From: Prochlorococcus sp. AG-347-M18
Lineage (GTDB): Bacteria > Cyanobacteriota > Cyanobacteriia > PCC-6307 > Cyanobiaceae
NCBI GenBank assembly: GCA_003281165.1
Contig: QCCT01000009.1
Span: 1-53,342, forward strand
DNA: 53,342 nt
Direction: 5' to 3'
A model generated the notes under the pieces. That model was not told where the DNA came from, did no database searches, and saw only the letters and a program-made list of their open reading frames with translations. Positions 18,300-27,258 of this stretch are shown in pieces. Made by a program: the position numbers and the translations under genes. How positions within the stretch are numbered: the stretch's first letter is position 1; each line of letters starts with the position of its first letter.

Positions 18300-19337
18300 A
18301 TGTTCAAATCTTCTTTATTAACAATATTTTTGTTTATATTTTTTTCAACTCATGCGATAGTAGCAGAAGAAAATCGAGGAGTTAGAAATCAAGGTAAATT
18401 AAATTGGGAAAAAAGTATAAAAGAGGATACAGAAAATGAAACTCTAATATGGGGAGAAAGTGAATTCCCTCAAGAAAAAGTAATTCCAATAAAATTTGAA
18501 AAAAAAAGAATTGATAAAATTCTAGATGTGAGAGCTATTGGCAGGTCTGTAATAATAAATGATTATATTTATCCTGAGATATCAAATTATGTTCCAAATG
18601 CTTTTGTTGAAGATTGGAGAAAAACTTTCACTCTTTCTACTAGAGGTATAAGTGCAACTAGACATTGCCATGGAAAAAATTTTTCATCTGGGTGTATTGA
18701 TGGGGTACTTGATTTGGATTTTAATTTAGTAAATGCAGATAAATTTAGTTTTAATCCCAAAATTAACGTTCAAAGTTTAACTGGTAGAAATAGCTCTATT
18801 GGTGAAGGCGTAAACTTAGGGTTTAAAACTGCTTATAAGTTTTCTGATAAATGGTCATTTGCATTTGGAGGGGAAAATATAATTCATTTTGATAAAACAG
18901 TTGATTTAGGTAGAAATTTTTATTTAGTAGGTAGTACTTACAAACCACTTAATAAATCTTTAAAAAAAAAGGGACCTATACTTTTTCTTAATGCTGGGAT
19001 TGGAACAGATTTTTATGGTTATAAAGGAAATGGATACCTTGGAAATGTAAATTGCTTTGGTAAGCCAAACTTAACTGGAGAGGGTAGTAATAATTGCAAT
19101 ATTGGTCCTATCGGTTCAATATCGATTGCTTTTAACGATAGGTTCTCATTTAATAATGAATGGTTTGGCTATGGCTACGGAACTGGCTTCTCAGTTAGAC
19201 CAATTAAGGACTCATCATTAAGCTTATCTATTTACGCAACAGATTATATAAAAGGATTTCCTAAGTATTCTAAAGATTGGTGTCCTAATAACACCTGCAA
19301 AACAAGATTTTATGGATCTATTAGCCTAACTTACTAG
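18300..19337 (+). CDS. Secreted protein, probable outer-membrane beta-barrel
   Basis: A 345-residue protein with a signal peptide (LLTIFLFIFFSTHAIVA, cleavage likely before EENRG). The mature part alternates polar and hydrophobic residues in strands (KFSFNPKINVQSLTG, WSFAFGGENIIHF, GPIGSISIAFNDRFSFNNEWFGYGYG) and ends in a terminal aromatic residue after SISLTY, the usual outer-membrane insertion signature. Four to six Cys residues may form disulfides. I do not recognise a named family. The ATG at 18300 is preferred to the TTG one codon before it. Confidence 0.7.
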   Translation: MFKSSLLTIFLFIFFSTHAIVAEENRGVRNQGKLNWEKSIKEDTENETLIWGESEFPQEKVIPIKFEKKRIDKILDVRAIGRSVIINDYIYPEISNYVPNAFVEDWRKTFTLSTRGISATRHCHGKNFSSGCIDGVLDLDFNLVNADKFSFNPKINVQSLTGRNSSIGEGVNLGFKTAYKFSDKWSFAFGGENIIHFDKTVDLGRNFYLVGSTYKPLNKSLKKKGPILFLNAGIGTDFYGYKGNGYLGNVNCFGKPNLTGEGSNNCNIGPIGSISIAFNDRFSFNNEWFGYGYGTGFSVRPIKDSSLSLSIYATDYIKGFPKYSKDWCPNNTCKTRFYGSISLTY

Positions 19338-19511
19338 CAAATTAGTACTAAGAGTAACGAACAAAATTTTTTCTTCAATATCAATAGCCTTGTCATAGAT
19401 TATTTACTTTTACAGGTTTAATTTTTGTAAATTCTATTTTTCGAGAAGTAATAAAATTAAAAAATCATTTTTTGGATTAAAAAACAAATATGTTTAATTT
19501 TAATTTTGTGT

Positions 19512-19525
19512 TACTATTTATAGTA
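19512..19525. promoter_or_regulatory. Inverted repeat TACTAT-TT-ATAGTA before the 19543 gene
   Basis: TACTATTTATAGTA is a 6-2-6 perfect inverted repeat 17 bp before the ATG at 19543. TACTAT also fits a -10 element preceded by TGT (extended -10), so this may be a promoter, an operator, or both. The preceding 200 bp contain nothing else recognisable. Confidence 0.3.
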
Positions 19526-19542
19526 ATTTTTATAATAAAAAA

Positions 19543-19989
19543 ATGAAACTAAATAAATTTATATTTGCTTCGTTTCTTTCCTTTTTACCATTCCAACAAA
19601 CATCAATTTTTGCTTCTGAATTACTATTAGCAACTGGAAATGATTCCATTGAAGAAATTAAAGTTAAAAGAATTAATAAAAAAGGTAATTTAGTCGTTAA
19701 ATTTTGTAATCCTTTAACAGATTATTCTGGATACGTAAAAGTTCAAAGTCAAAAGTTTTTAGTTTCAGATGCTGATGTTATCAAAGGCAAAAAATTAGTT
19801 TGGAAAGATACAAATTTATCTAAAACAAAAGGAGACTCTATCAATACGGATAATCTTTTATCTGATGGTAAAGTTATTATTGACGGAGATTGTGACGATA
19901 TTGGAATTCTGCCTTTAATTGTTATTGGCGCTGGTATAGCTATTGGAGCTGGTTCAGGAGGCGGCTCAGGTAGTACTTCAAGTAACTAA
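19543..19989 (+). CDS. Small secreted protein with glycine-rich hydrophobic tail
   Basis: A 148-residue protein with a signal peptide (FIFASFLSFLPFQQTSIFA), a mature domain rich in Lys, Asp and Val with short beta strands (KGNLVVKFCNPLTDYSGYVKV), and a C-terminal hydrophobic glycine-zipper stretch (LIVIGAGIAIGAGSGGG) ending in Ser/Thr/Asn. The tail could be a membrane-associated helix. I do not recognise the family. It is alone, with about 200 bp upstream and 270 bp downstream without genes. Confidence 0.65.
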   Translation: MKLNKFIFASFLSFLPFQQTSIFASELLLATGNDSIEEIKVKRINKKGNLVVKFCNPLTDYSGYVKVQSQKFLVSDADVIKGKKLVWKDTNLSKTKGDSINTDNLLSDGKVIIDGDCDDIGILPLIVIGAGIAIGAGSGGGSGSTSSN

Positions 19990-20257
19990 TCTGAATAAAT
20001 TAATATCTTTACTTTTTAAATTAGTTTTGATTATATTCTGTTTTTAAAATGAATATTATTTCATAAAATTTTAATTTCTAATTTCTTATATATTCTGCTT
20101 GAGTAAATTTTATTTCTATTTTTATTTTTTGATTTTAACTAATATAGTCTGCACTTAATAAAAAGAAAGGATCTAAAATTAAAGTAAGAATGAAATCTTC
20201 AATAAAATTCTGCACTAATTGTATTTAATTTATGTCTTCAAATCCCTGAAAACCTTA

Positions 20258-20330
20258 TGGAGCCAAGCGGACTCGAACCGCTGGCCCCCTGCATGCCATG
20301 CAGGTGCTCTACCAGCTGAGCTATGGCCCC
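20258..20330 (-). tRNA. tRNA-Ala (anticodon GGC)
   Basis: The reverse strand folds as a full cloverleaf of 73 nt: acceptor GGGGCCA pairs with TGGCTCC, with the G3-U70 wobble pair that identifies tRNA-Ala; D arm GCTC-AGCTGGTA-GAGC; anticodon stem CCTGC/GCAGG enclosing loop ATGGCAT, so anticodon GGC; T arm AGCGG-TTCGAGT-CCGCT; discriminator A. CCA is not encoded. It sits at the border between the housekeeping block and the variable surface island. Confidence 0.97.
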
Positions 20331-20617
20331 AAATCTCAGAACGTCATTCATATCAATCAATTTAAAAGTTTCTTTCGTAACGTCTGTAGTTCCTATATTA
20401 CTTCATGAAGATTGATTATTGAAATCTGTACCTAAAAAATGCATCAAGATTTAAAAGTTCTAGTACGCTTTCTGGGTCGTTCTAAAGCAATTCCGCACCT
20501 ACTTTGTAAATTAGATTACTGATGGTTTGAGTTTTGACGAAAAAAAGTAAAAGATGATTTTAGATGGTGAATTAGTAAATTTTGAAAATTTATTTTTTTT
20601 AATTTAAAACTGTTTTT
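20331..20617. other. Spacer between tRNA-Ala and the surface island
   Basis: 287 bp without a convincing gene. The only open frame of note is a 27-codon ATG frame at 20439-20522 (plus), beginning MHQDLKVLVRFLGRS and ending KLDY; it is more GC-rich than its surroundings and amphipathic in composition. I saw no second copy of the tRNA 3' end that would mark an attachment site. Confidence 0.4.
20439..20522 (+). CDS. Possible 27-residue micropeptide
   Basis: ATG at 20439, TGA at 20520. The peptide is cationic and amphipathic (DLKVLVRFLGRSKAIPHLL) and the stretch has notably higher GC than the flanks. There is an in-frame stop just before the ATG and no clear ribosome site. It could instead be part of a small RNA made downstream of the tRNA. 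Kept as a weak call. Confidence 0.25.
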   Translation: MHQDLKVLVRFLGRSKAIPHLLCKLDY

Positions 20618-21322
20618 TTAGTTACTGTTAAATCTTAGATATTCAAAATCAATAAATCTTCTTAAGCCCTTACCTGTTAATTTATAAAAAAGCCAAGATT
20701 CTATTTTTATAATTTTATAAATTCGAGAAAGTGTGAATAGAGTTTCTTGGTCAAATCGATCTTTTGGCGAAGTACTATTATTAGTTTGCAAATAATTTAT
20801 GAGAGTCATCTCATACCATGTATTTATAAGTGCTTTTGTAGTTTCAGAATTCTTAATCACAAGTACTCCTGCTTCAGGTTGAGCAAACAAATTTGAGCTC
20901 ATAATTAACTCTAGGGAAAGATTCTCCTTATGAAATGAAGATAGATGCTTGATATTTGGATAATTTGTTCCTGTGGCAATAATTCCTAATTTTGGATTAG
21001 CTGTGAATTTTTTTTTGATGTACTCTTTTATACCTTTTTTGGGCTTATCGTTAACATCTATGTACATTATGATATCTCCGTTTTTAATACGATTTAATAT
21101 TAAACTTAAAAAATATGGTTTAAAAGAAAAGCCTACACATTCACCATTATTTAACTTATCTACAACTTTATTTATTCTTTTTAGATATGGCTCATCTAAA
21201 ATTGAAGTGTTACAGGAAAATATTTCCTTCTCTTCAAAACCACTATTTAAAATGTACTTTTTCTGGTTTATTTGCTTTTTTATAAATTTCTTAGATGCGA
21301 ATGTACAACAATATAATTTCAT
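20618..21322 (-). CDS. Putative GT-A glycosyltransferase
   Basis: A 234-residue protein starting MKLYCCTFASKKFIKKQI. The segment GDIIMYIDVND near residue 80 is a DxD-type metal site, PEAGVLVIKNSETTKALINTWYEM near residue 148 and RFDQETLFTL near residue 188 resemble the acceptor loop and general-base region of small GT-A enzymes from polysaccharide clusters. No signal peptide. It is the first gene of the island on the minus strand, facing the tRNA. Donor and acceptor unknown. Confidence 0.6.
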   Translation of the reverse strand: MKLYCCTFASKKFIKKQINQKKYILNSGFEEKEIFSCNTSILDEPYLKRINKVVDKLNNGECVGFSFKPYFLSLILNRIKNGDIIMYIDVNDKPKKGIKEYIKKKFTANPKLGIIATGTNYPNIKHLSSFHKENLSLELIMSSNLFAQPEAGVLVIKNSETTKALINTWYEMTLINYLQTNNSTSPKDRFDQETLFTLSRIYKIIKIESWLFYKLTGKGLRRFIDFEYLRFNSN

Positions 21323-21414
21323 TTAAATTTACTACAGTCACATACTATTATAAGTTTTTATTTAAATTAATTCTATTTGAGGAAAAATCAGCTTTTAAAT
21401 TCTAAATTTTTTTT

Positions 21415-22299
21415 ATGAAAATATTAATTACAGGCTCAAGAGGTTTTATAGGAAGACATTTATGTGGTTTTCTAAAACATAAAAATTACAGCATTCTTAC
21501 ACCTTCAAGAAAAGAATTAGATTTTTTAAGTCCAAATTTGGTAAGAGATTATTTAAAAAAAAATAAGCCTAAAATAATTTTTCATCTTGCTTCGGTTGGA
21601 GTATCGAAAGAAGAAAATAAAAATAAAGAAGTAAATATCTCCAATGTTTTAATGATAAAAAATATTGTTAATAACTTACCCTCAAATTGTAGATTAGTGG
21701 TAGCTGGAAGTATGGCAGAATATGGAAGCTCTGGAGTTTTTAGAGAATCTGACCTTTGTTATCCTCAGACTGAATATGCTAAATCAAAATTAGAAGTTAC
21801 AGAATATTGTCTAAATAAATATAACTATTCAAAAGACATAATTATTTGCAGGATTTTTGGTGCTTATGGATATGGGGAATTAAGAAATAGACTATTTCCT
21901 TCCTTACATAGATCTTTTATTAACAATAAAACTTGTTATCTAAGTGATGGTAAACAAAAAAGAGACTTTATACATGTAATTGATGTATGTGTCTGCCTTC
22001 TAAAAATTGCTTTAATAAGTAATGAAAACTGTGAGAAAATTATCAATATTGGAACAGGTAAAGCAGTTACGGTGGAATATGTTGTAAGGAAATATGCAAA
22101 ATCTTTTTCTATTGATACTCATTTATTGAAATTTAATGCTGTAGATAGATCTCCAGGGGATGCAGACTTGCTTTGTGCAAATGTCGATTTACTGAAATCA
22201 TTAATTAATTTTGTTCCTCCTCAGAGATTTAAGGAACATAAAGATGTTAAAATTCTTTTTAATAAAAATGCATATGAATTTTTTGACAAGAAAATTTAG
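21415..22299 (+). CDS. NAD(P)-dependent sugar epimerase/reductase (extended SDR, RfbJ-like)
   Basis: A 294-residue extended short-chain dehydrogenase. The nucleotide site is GSRGFIG at residues 7-13; the catalytic pair Tyr/Lys is in TEYAKSK near residue 122; AGSMAEYGSSG supplies the Ser. Placement just before CDP-glucose genes and the look of the segment around AGSMAEYG suggest a CDP-4-keto-6-deoxyhexose reductase (CDP-abequose or paratose synthase type). No 3-dehydratase (RfbH) is seen nearby, so the final sugar is uncertain. Confidence 0.75.
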   Translation: MKILITGSRGFIGRHLCGFLKHKNYSILTPSRKELDFLSPNLVRDYLKKNKPKIIFHLASVGVSKEENKNKEVNISNVLMIKNIVNNLPSNCRLVVAGSMAEYGSSGVFRESDLCYPQTEYAKSKLEVTEYCLNKYNYSKDIIICRIFGAYGYGELRNRLFPSLHRSFINNKTCYLSDGKQKRDFIHVIDVCVCLLKIALISNENCEKIINIGTGKAVTVEYVVRKYAKSFSIDTHLLKFNAVDRSPGDADLLCANVDLLKSLINFVPPQRFKEHKDVKILFNKNAYEFFDKKI

Positions 22300-22347
22300 T
22301 TTTTTCAATTCAAAAATATTTAGTTGTAAATCTAAAAATTAATGATA

Positions 22348-23118
22348 ATGAAAGCAGTAATCCTAGCTGGGGGAAGAGGAACAAGATTATGTGAAGAGAC
22401 TCAGTTAAAACCAAAGCCAATGGTTGAAATAGGGGGTAAACCTATTCTTTGGCATATATTAAAGATTTATAGCAAAAATGGTATTAATGATTTTATAATC
22501 TGCTGTGGATACAAGGGGTACCTTATAAAAGAGTATTTTAGAAATTATCTATTGCACAATAGTGATATGACAATAAATTTAAAAGATAATGAGCTAACAA
22601 TTCATAGTTCTCAAGCCGAGAATTGGAATATAACACTTGTTGATACTGGAACTGAAACGTTAACTGGAGGAAGGCTATTAAGAGTTAAGGATTATATTGG
22701 AGGGAATAGATTTGCCCTATCATATGGTGATGGACTTACAGATCTTGATATAAAAGCATCGTTGGCTTTTCATAATAAAAATAAAAAAATGATAACTGTT
22801 ACTGCTGTAAGGCCTCAAGGCAGATATGGAGCATTAGGCATCAATAGTAATTCTGAAGTACATTCATTTTATGAAAAACCTGAGGGGAAGAATAGTTGGA
22901 TTAATGGGGGATTTTTTATTGTAGAGCCTGAAGCACTTGATTACATTAAAGGAGATACTTGTTCATGGGAGGAAGATTGTTTGCCTAATATTATTGATGA
23001 TGGTAATTTAAATGCTTTTAAACATGATGGTTTTTGGCATCCTATGGATACCCTAAGAGATAAGAATAATCTTGAGCAATTGTGGAATAGTAAAAAAGCC
23101 CCTTGGAAATCATGGTAA
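22348..23118 (+). CDS. rfbF: Glucose-1-phosphate cytidylyltransferase
   Basis: Makes CDP-glucose. The 256-residue protein begins MKAVILAGGRGTRLCEETQLKPKP, with the nucleotide-binding glycine loop and the Lys of the signature, and continues with FIICCGYKG, LSYGDGLTDLDI, and NGGFFIVEPEALDYI and WHPMDTLRDK. An ATG two codons earlier (22342) is also possible. The stop overlaps the next start (TAATG), coupling it to rfbG. The two together produce CDP-4-keto-6-deoxy-D-glucose. Confidence 0.93.
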   Translation: MKAVILAGGRGTRLCEETQLKPKPMVEIGGKPILWHILKIYSKNGINDFIICCGYKGYLIKEYFRNYLLHNSDMTINLKDNELTIHSSQAENWNITLVDTGTETLTGGRLLRVKDYIGGNRFALSYGDGLTDLDIKASLAFHNKNKKMITVTAVRPQGRYGALGINSNSEVHSFYEKPEGKNSWINGGFFIVEPEALDYIKGDTCSWEEDCLPNIIDDGNLNAFKHDGFWHPMDTLRDKNNLEQLWNSKKAPWKSW

Positions 23119-24188
23119 TGAATATTGATAATTTTTGGGAAGGTAAAAAAGTTTTTATTACAGGTCATACTGGATTTAAGGGATCATGGCTTCTATTATG
23201 GTTGATAAGAAAAAAAGCACAAATTTGTGGATATTCTCTTCGAGAAGAAAATAACTCATTGTTTATGGATTTGATTAAAACTAATCCGCAATTTAAGTCA
23301 AAATTTAAAAATATATATGGAGATATAAATAATTTTTCTGAATTAGAAAAAAACATATCAGAATTTAAACCTGACATCATTTTTCATTTAGCTGCGCAAG
23401 CTATAGTTTCAGAGGGATTCCTAAACCCTATAAGTACATGGCAGACAAATGTTTTAGGAACAATAAATTTGCTTGAAAGTTTAAAAGTCCAAGAAAAAAA
23501 ATGTGCAGTTATAATGGTTACTACAGATAAAGTTTATAAAAATAAGGAATGGGAATATGGGTATAGAGAGATAGATAGATTAGGAGGTTTAGATCCTTAT
23601 AGTGCTAGTAAATCTGCTGCTGAACTAGCAATTGATTCTTGGAGATTTTCATATGCTGAGAGAAATTACCAGAATATTAGAATTGCGAGTGTTAGATCAG
23701 GTAATGTCATTGGAGGAGGGGACTTTGCAATTAATAGAATCATTCCAGATTGTATTAGAGCACTACAAGAAAAAGAAAAAATTTTAATTAGAAATCCGAA
23801 TTCAAAAAGGCCTTGGTTACATGTCCTTGAACCTTTAAAAGGATATATGACTTTAGCTAAGAAACTTTATTCTTCTAAGGATCATGGTAATTTTGAAACT
23901 GCATTCAACTTTGGCCCTCTCCCAGAGAATAATAAAACAGTGGAGGAATTAGTTAAGGAAGTGCTAATTAATTGGTCAGGAGATTATAAAATAATTAATA
24001 ATAGTGATATTTATGAGTCAAAAATTCTTCATTTAAATACGGATAAATCAAATAAACTACTAAATTGGTTCCCATTTTTGAATTTCCAACAAACAGTAGA
24101 AACTACTATTAATTGGTATTTAATGAGAAATAAAAAAAATAATCCATTTGATTTATGTAATCTAGATATTGGTAATTTTGAAGATTGA
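23118..24188 (+). CDS. rfbG: CDP-glucose 4,6-dehydratase
   Basis: Extended SDR of about 356 residues that converts CDP-glucose to CDP-4-keto-6-deoxyglucose. The NAD site is TGHTGFKGSWL, HLAAQAIVSEGF follows, the Ser/Thr is in VTTDKVY, and the catalytic Tyr-Lys is in DPYSASKSAAEL. GNVIGGGDFAINRIIPD and RPWLHVLEPLKGY are typical of RfbG. I chose the ATG overlapping the rfbF stop (TAATG); an ATG two codons upstream (23112) is an alternative. The next 277 bp hold no gene I can see. Confidence 0.93.
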   Translation: MNIDNFWEGKKVFITGHTGFKGSWLLLWLIRKKAQICGYSLREENNSLFMDLIKTNPQFKSKFKNIYGDINNFSELEKNISEFKPDIIFHLAAQAIVSEGFLNPISTWQTNVLGTINLLESLKVQEKKCAVIMVTTDKVYKNKEWEYGYREIDRLGGLDPYSASKSAAELAIDSWRFSYAERNYQNIRIASVRSGNVIGGGDFAINRIIPDCIRALQEKEKILIRNPNSKRPWLHVLEPLKGYMTLAKKLYSSKDHGNFETAFNFGPLPENNKTVEELVKEVLINWSGDYKIINNSDIYESKILHLNTDKSNKLLNWFPFLNFQQTVETTINWYLMRNKKNNPFDLCNLDIGNFED

Positions 24189-24465
24189 ATATCTATATTG
24201 CTATTTTTGATAGTTACTAAATTTTTATAAATATTTTATCTTTTTACTAAATATACCTACAAATAATATCGCCTAGTTATATTTAATTTTCTAAAAAAAT
24301 TGCTCTCAAATGATTTATTCTATTATTCTAATATGAATTTTTAATTAGCTAGTTATTGTGATTTATTTCTAAAGTTATTATTCATATTACTTAAAAATTA
24401 AATGTTATTCTTAAGAACATTTTTTTGGAATTTTTACTATTAAACCATATATATAATTTATGAAT

Positions 24466-25164
24466 TTATTTAACTGATTTTTCATATATGACGAAGAATC
24501 CACTTCCACTTTTTTGATAAGAAGCTTTTGATATACTAAACAAAAATCTTAAAAATATTAAATAAATTCTATTAATTAATTTGAATAGATATCTTATCAA
24601 GAAATTTTTTATGGAAACATTTAAGGCAAATATTTCATTTAAATGAGCTGTTAATATGTCTCCCTCCTCTTCAAATTTAACTAATTTTAAGTCTGAGAAG
24701 CTTGGAATATAATCACAAAAAAACTCTTTTGAGAATCCGCTATAAAAGAAAAAAGGCGTTTGATGAGGAGTACAATTATTTGGACATGTAATCAAAAGTT
24801 TTCCTCCATTTTTCAAGATCCTATTAAACTCTTTGAAAGCATTAATAGGCTCTGGTAAATGTTCAAGAACTTCTAGGTTTATTATAAAATCAATTGAGCC
24901 ATTCTCTAATGGAATTTTTGTTATGTCGCATATAATATCGCAACCCTCAAAGTCCCACTTTTTATCCCAAGTCCCTCTGAAATCAAAAGGCATTGAATCT
25001 GTGCCACCTTCATACTTACCAAAGTCCTGAGAAATATATAAATTATTTTTTATATATTTTTTTATTCTTTGTTCGCCTGCACCGGCATCTAGAATTTTTT
25101 TTGACTTATTTCTGTAGTCCCAATCTAAAATAAATTTTTTAGAGTAATCAAATCTACTTTTCAA
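24466..25164 (-). CDS. SAM-dependent class I methyltransferase
   Basis: A 232-residue protein. The SAM-binding motif I is ILDAGAGEQRIKKY near residue 20, the post-I acidic region is FEGCDIICDITKIPLENGSIDFIINLEVLEHLPEP, and motif III follows with LKNGGKLLITCPN. The sequence resembles methyltransferase-11 enzymes that modify glycans in O-antigen clusters. A hydrophobic segment near the C-terminus (FLIRYLFKLINRIYLIFLRFLF) suggests membrane association. It stands alone between two spacers of about 280 bp without visible genes. Confidence 0.8.
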   Translation of the reverse strand: MKSRFDYSKKFILDWDYRNKSKKILDAGAGEQRIKKYIKNNLYISQDFGKYEGGTDSMPFDFRGTWDKKWDFEGCDIICDITKIPLENGSIDFIINLEVLEHLPEPINAFKEFNRILKNGGKLLITCPNNCTPHQTPFFFYSGFSKEFFCDYIPSFSDLKLVKFEEEGDILTAHLNEIFALNVSIKNFLIRYLFKLINRIYLIFLRFLFSISKASYQKSGSGFFVIYEKSVK

Positions 25165-25442
25165 TTTTTAAATTTATAATAAATGATGTTTTTTATTAAA
25201 TAAGCTAATTTTAATAAAACATTAAAATTTTGATATTTTAAAGATTTATAATTTCCAAGATTATAAATTTAAGCGCATTTAAAAAGTAATTGAAAATGAA
25301 ATTGCCTATGGAATTATTTTTTCAAAATAAGGATTGGTGACTTTTCCTGCTATTATGTTTCAAATTGGTTTTTAAAACCTTAATCTTCATTTTTAGGATA
25401 TTAAAAATATCAAACTAAGTGTTCATTAGTTACTTTTAAATT

Positions 25443-26507
25443 ATGAGAGTTGCAATTATTGGAGGTGGTTTTTATGGGATTATGGCTTCATTAGAAGTTT
25501 CAAAAAAAAAATATGTAAATGATGTAACTATTTTTGAAAAAAAGAAAAGCTTGATGCAGTCTGCTGGTAAGTACAATCAAGCCAGGCTTCATTTAGGCTT
25601 TCATTATCCAAGATCTGAAGAAACAATACTGCAATCAATGAATGGATTTAATTACTATCAAAAAAGGTTTCCTGAAACGACTAAATCTATTAAAAAAAAT
25701 TTTTATTTGATTCGTGACGATGGACTATTAAGTATTGATCAATACATTGAAATTATGAAAAAAAATAAAATGAATTATGAATGTATAGACGTTAAAGAAA
25801 GTTCATTTAAATACAGATCTGATGGAATTAAATTTAAAACTATTCAGGTTGAAGAAAGATATATAGATATAGTCAACCTTAATAAGAATCTATCTAGAGA
25901 AATGGAAGAAATGGGTATTAATATTTGTTTAAATCAAGAAGTCAAATACGTTGATACATCTACAGGAAAACTGGAACTTAGTAATGGTGAAAAGGGTACG
26001 TATGACTTGATTATAAACTGTAGTTATACAAATCCTTTTTTAGGTTTTTCTAGTAATAAGTTATCTCTAAAATACGAATTTTGTACATTACTTCTTATTT
26101 CATCAGATGAAATAGAGAATCAAGCAATTACGGTAATGGATGGACCATTTGTTTCAATTTATCCATGGCTTAAAAATTTGCATTCAGTTTCTAGCGTTAA
26201 ATTTACACCTGCAATTCAAAGAGATAATTTTTATGAATTGCAAAATGAGATTATTAAAAGGACAATTTGTGATAGTGAAAAAACAGCCTTATTAATAGAA
26301 GATCATATGAGATCTTTTTTTGAATTTGATTATACTTTTATAGGAAGTTTTTCAACAGTAAAAGTAAAGCTTAAAGAAGATAAAGGAGATCAAAGATTGG
26401 TAAAAACATTTTCAGAGGGTAAATGTTTTAGTGTATTACAAGGTAAATTAGATGCTGTTAATATTTTCTTAAATGATTTATCTTTTCATATAGAAAAATT
26501 AAGATGA
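25443..26507 (+). CDS. FAD-dependent oxidoreductase (DAO family)
   Basis: A 354-residue flavoprotein. The dinucleotide fold is at the very start (VAIIGGGFYGIMASLEV, GxGxxG), followed by an acidic strand (VTIFEKK) and QARLHLGFHYPRS, a segment shared by DAO-type oxidases in surface-polysaccharide loci. The C-terminal SFSTVKVKLKEDKGDQRLVK is consistent with flavin contact. The substrate is unknown, perhaps an amino sugar or amino acid used for glycan decoration. It overlaps the next SDR gene by 4 bp. Confidence 0.75.
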   Translation: MRVAIIGGGFYGIMASLEVSKKKYVNDVTIFEKKKSLMQSAGKYNQARLHLGFHYPRSEETILQSMNGFNYYQKRFPETTKSIKKNFYLIRDDGLLSIDQYIEIMKKNKMNYECIDVKESSFKYRSDGIKFKTIQVEERYIDIVNLNKNLSREMEEMGINICLNQEVKYVDTSTGKLELSNGEKGTYDLIINCSYTNPFLGFSSNKLSLKYEFCTLLLISSDEIENQAITVMDGPFVSIYPWLKNLHSVSSVKFTPAIQRDNFYELQNEIIKRTICDSEKTALLIEDHMRSFFEFDYTFIGSFSTVKVKLKEDKGDQRLVKTFSEGKCFSVLQGKLDAVNIFLNDLSFHIEKLR

Positions 26508-27172
26508 AATTACTCATTACCGGACATTCCTCCACAATAGCAAAAGAACTTGTCAAAATAATAAAAATAAAATCTGATGCTGATATATATAATGTTGGAA
26601 GAAATAAAGATTCAAATTTTTACTGTGATTTCGCAAATTATTCATCAATAATGAATTTTGTAGAGAAAGTTATTGAGAAGAAACGGTTTGATTATATTTT
26701 CCTAAATCATGGAATTCTTCTTGGGAAAAAAGCGTTGGATCTAAGTGAGAAAGAGGTCAATGATTACATGATGGTAAATTGTTTTAGTATTATTGCGATA
26801 TTAGAGGCTTTATCAAAATATAAAGGTATAAACATTGTTGTTACTTCATCTATAAGCTCTAAAGAAGGATCGTATGATCCTATTTATGCATCAACAAAAG
26901 CGGGAATAGATTCTTTTAGGATAAGATGCTCATCTATTTTTGATAGTTCCGTTAGGCTTAATTTTATTTCTCCTGGAATTATTAAAGACGCTTTAATGAC
27001 TACATCTAGAGAAGATCAAGAAAATGTAAAATATATTTCGAATATTACCCCTAGTAGAGAGCTTACTACTAGCTATGAAGTAGCTAAGTTAGTTCATTTC
27101 CTACTCTCTGAACCGGGCAATATACACAGCCAAGATATAGCTATAAATGGCGGTATTTCTTTAAACAAATAA
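26504..27172 (+). CDS. Short-chain dehydrogenase/reductase
   Basis: A classical SDR of 222 residues. The cofactor loop LLITGHSSTIAKEL is at residues 3-16, NHGILLG is the NNAG-like motif, VVTSSISS carries the Ser and YASTKAGIDSF the Tyr-x-x-x-Lys. C-terminal DIAINGG is a usual SDR end. It is coupled by ATGA overlap to the FAD enzyme, suggesting the two oxidise/reduce the same intermediate. Confidence 0.82.
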   Translation: MKLLITGHSSTIAKELVKIIKIKSDADIYNVGRNKDSNFYCDFANYSSIMNFVEKVIEKKRFDYIFLNHGILLGKKALDLSEKEVNDYMMVNCFSIIAILEALSKYKGINIVVTSSISSKEGSYDPIYASTKAGIDSFRIRCSSIFDSSVRLNFISPGIIKDALMTTSREDQENVKYISNITPSRELTTSYEVAKLVHFLLSEPGNIHSQDIAINGGISLNK

Positions 27173-27258
27173 AACTAAAATTTAATTTATTAAATAAGAG
27201 TTTAATAAATTATCATTGTTAAGTACAATTTTTATTTAGAAAAAATTTAATTTTTTAT

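Noticed and set aside
20973..21326. 117-codon hydrophobic plus-strand frame opposite the 20618-21322 glycosyltransferase
   Set aside because: Apparent membrane protein arises from the complement of Lys/Asn-rich codons; the minus-strand protein has recognisable GT-A features.
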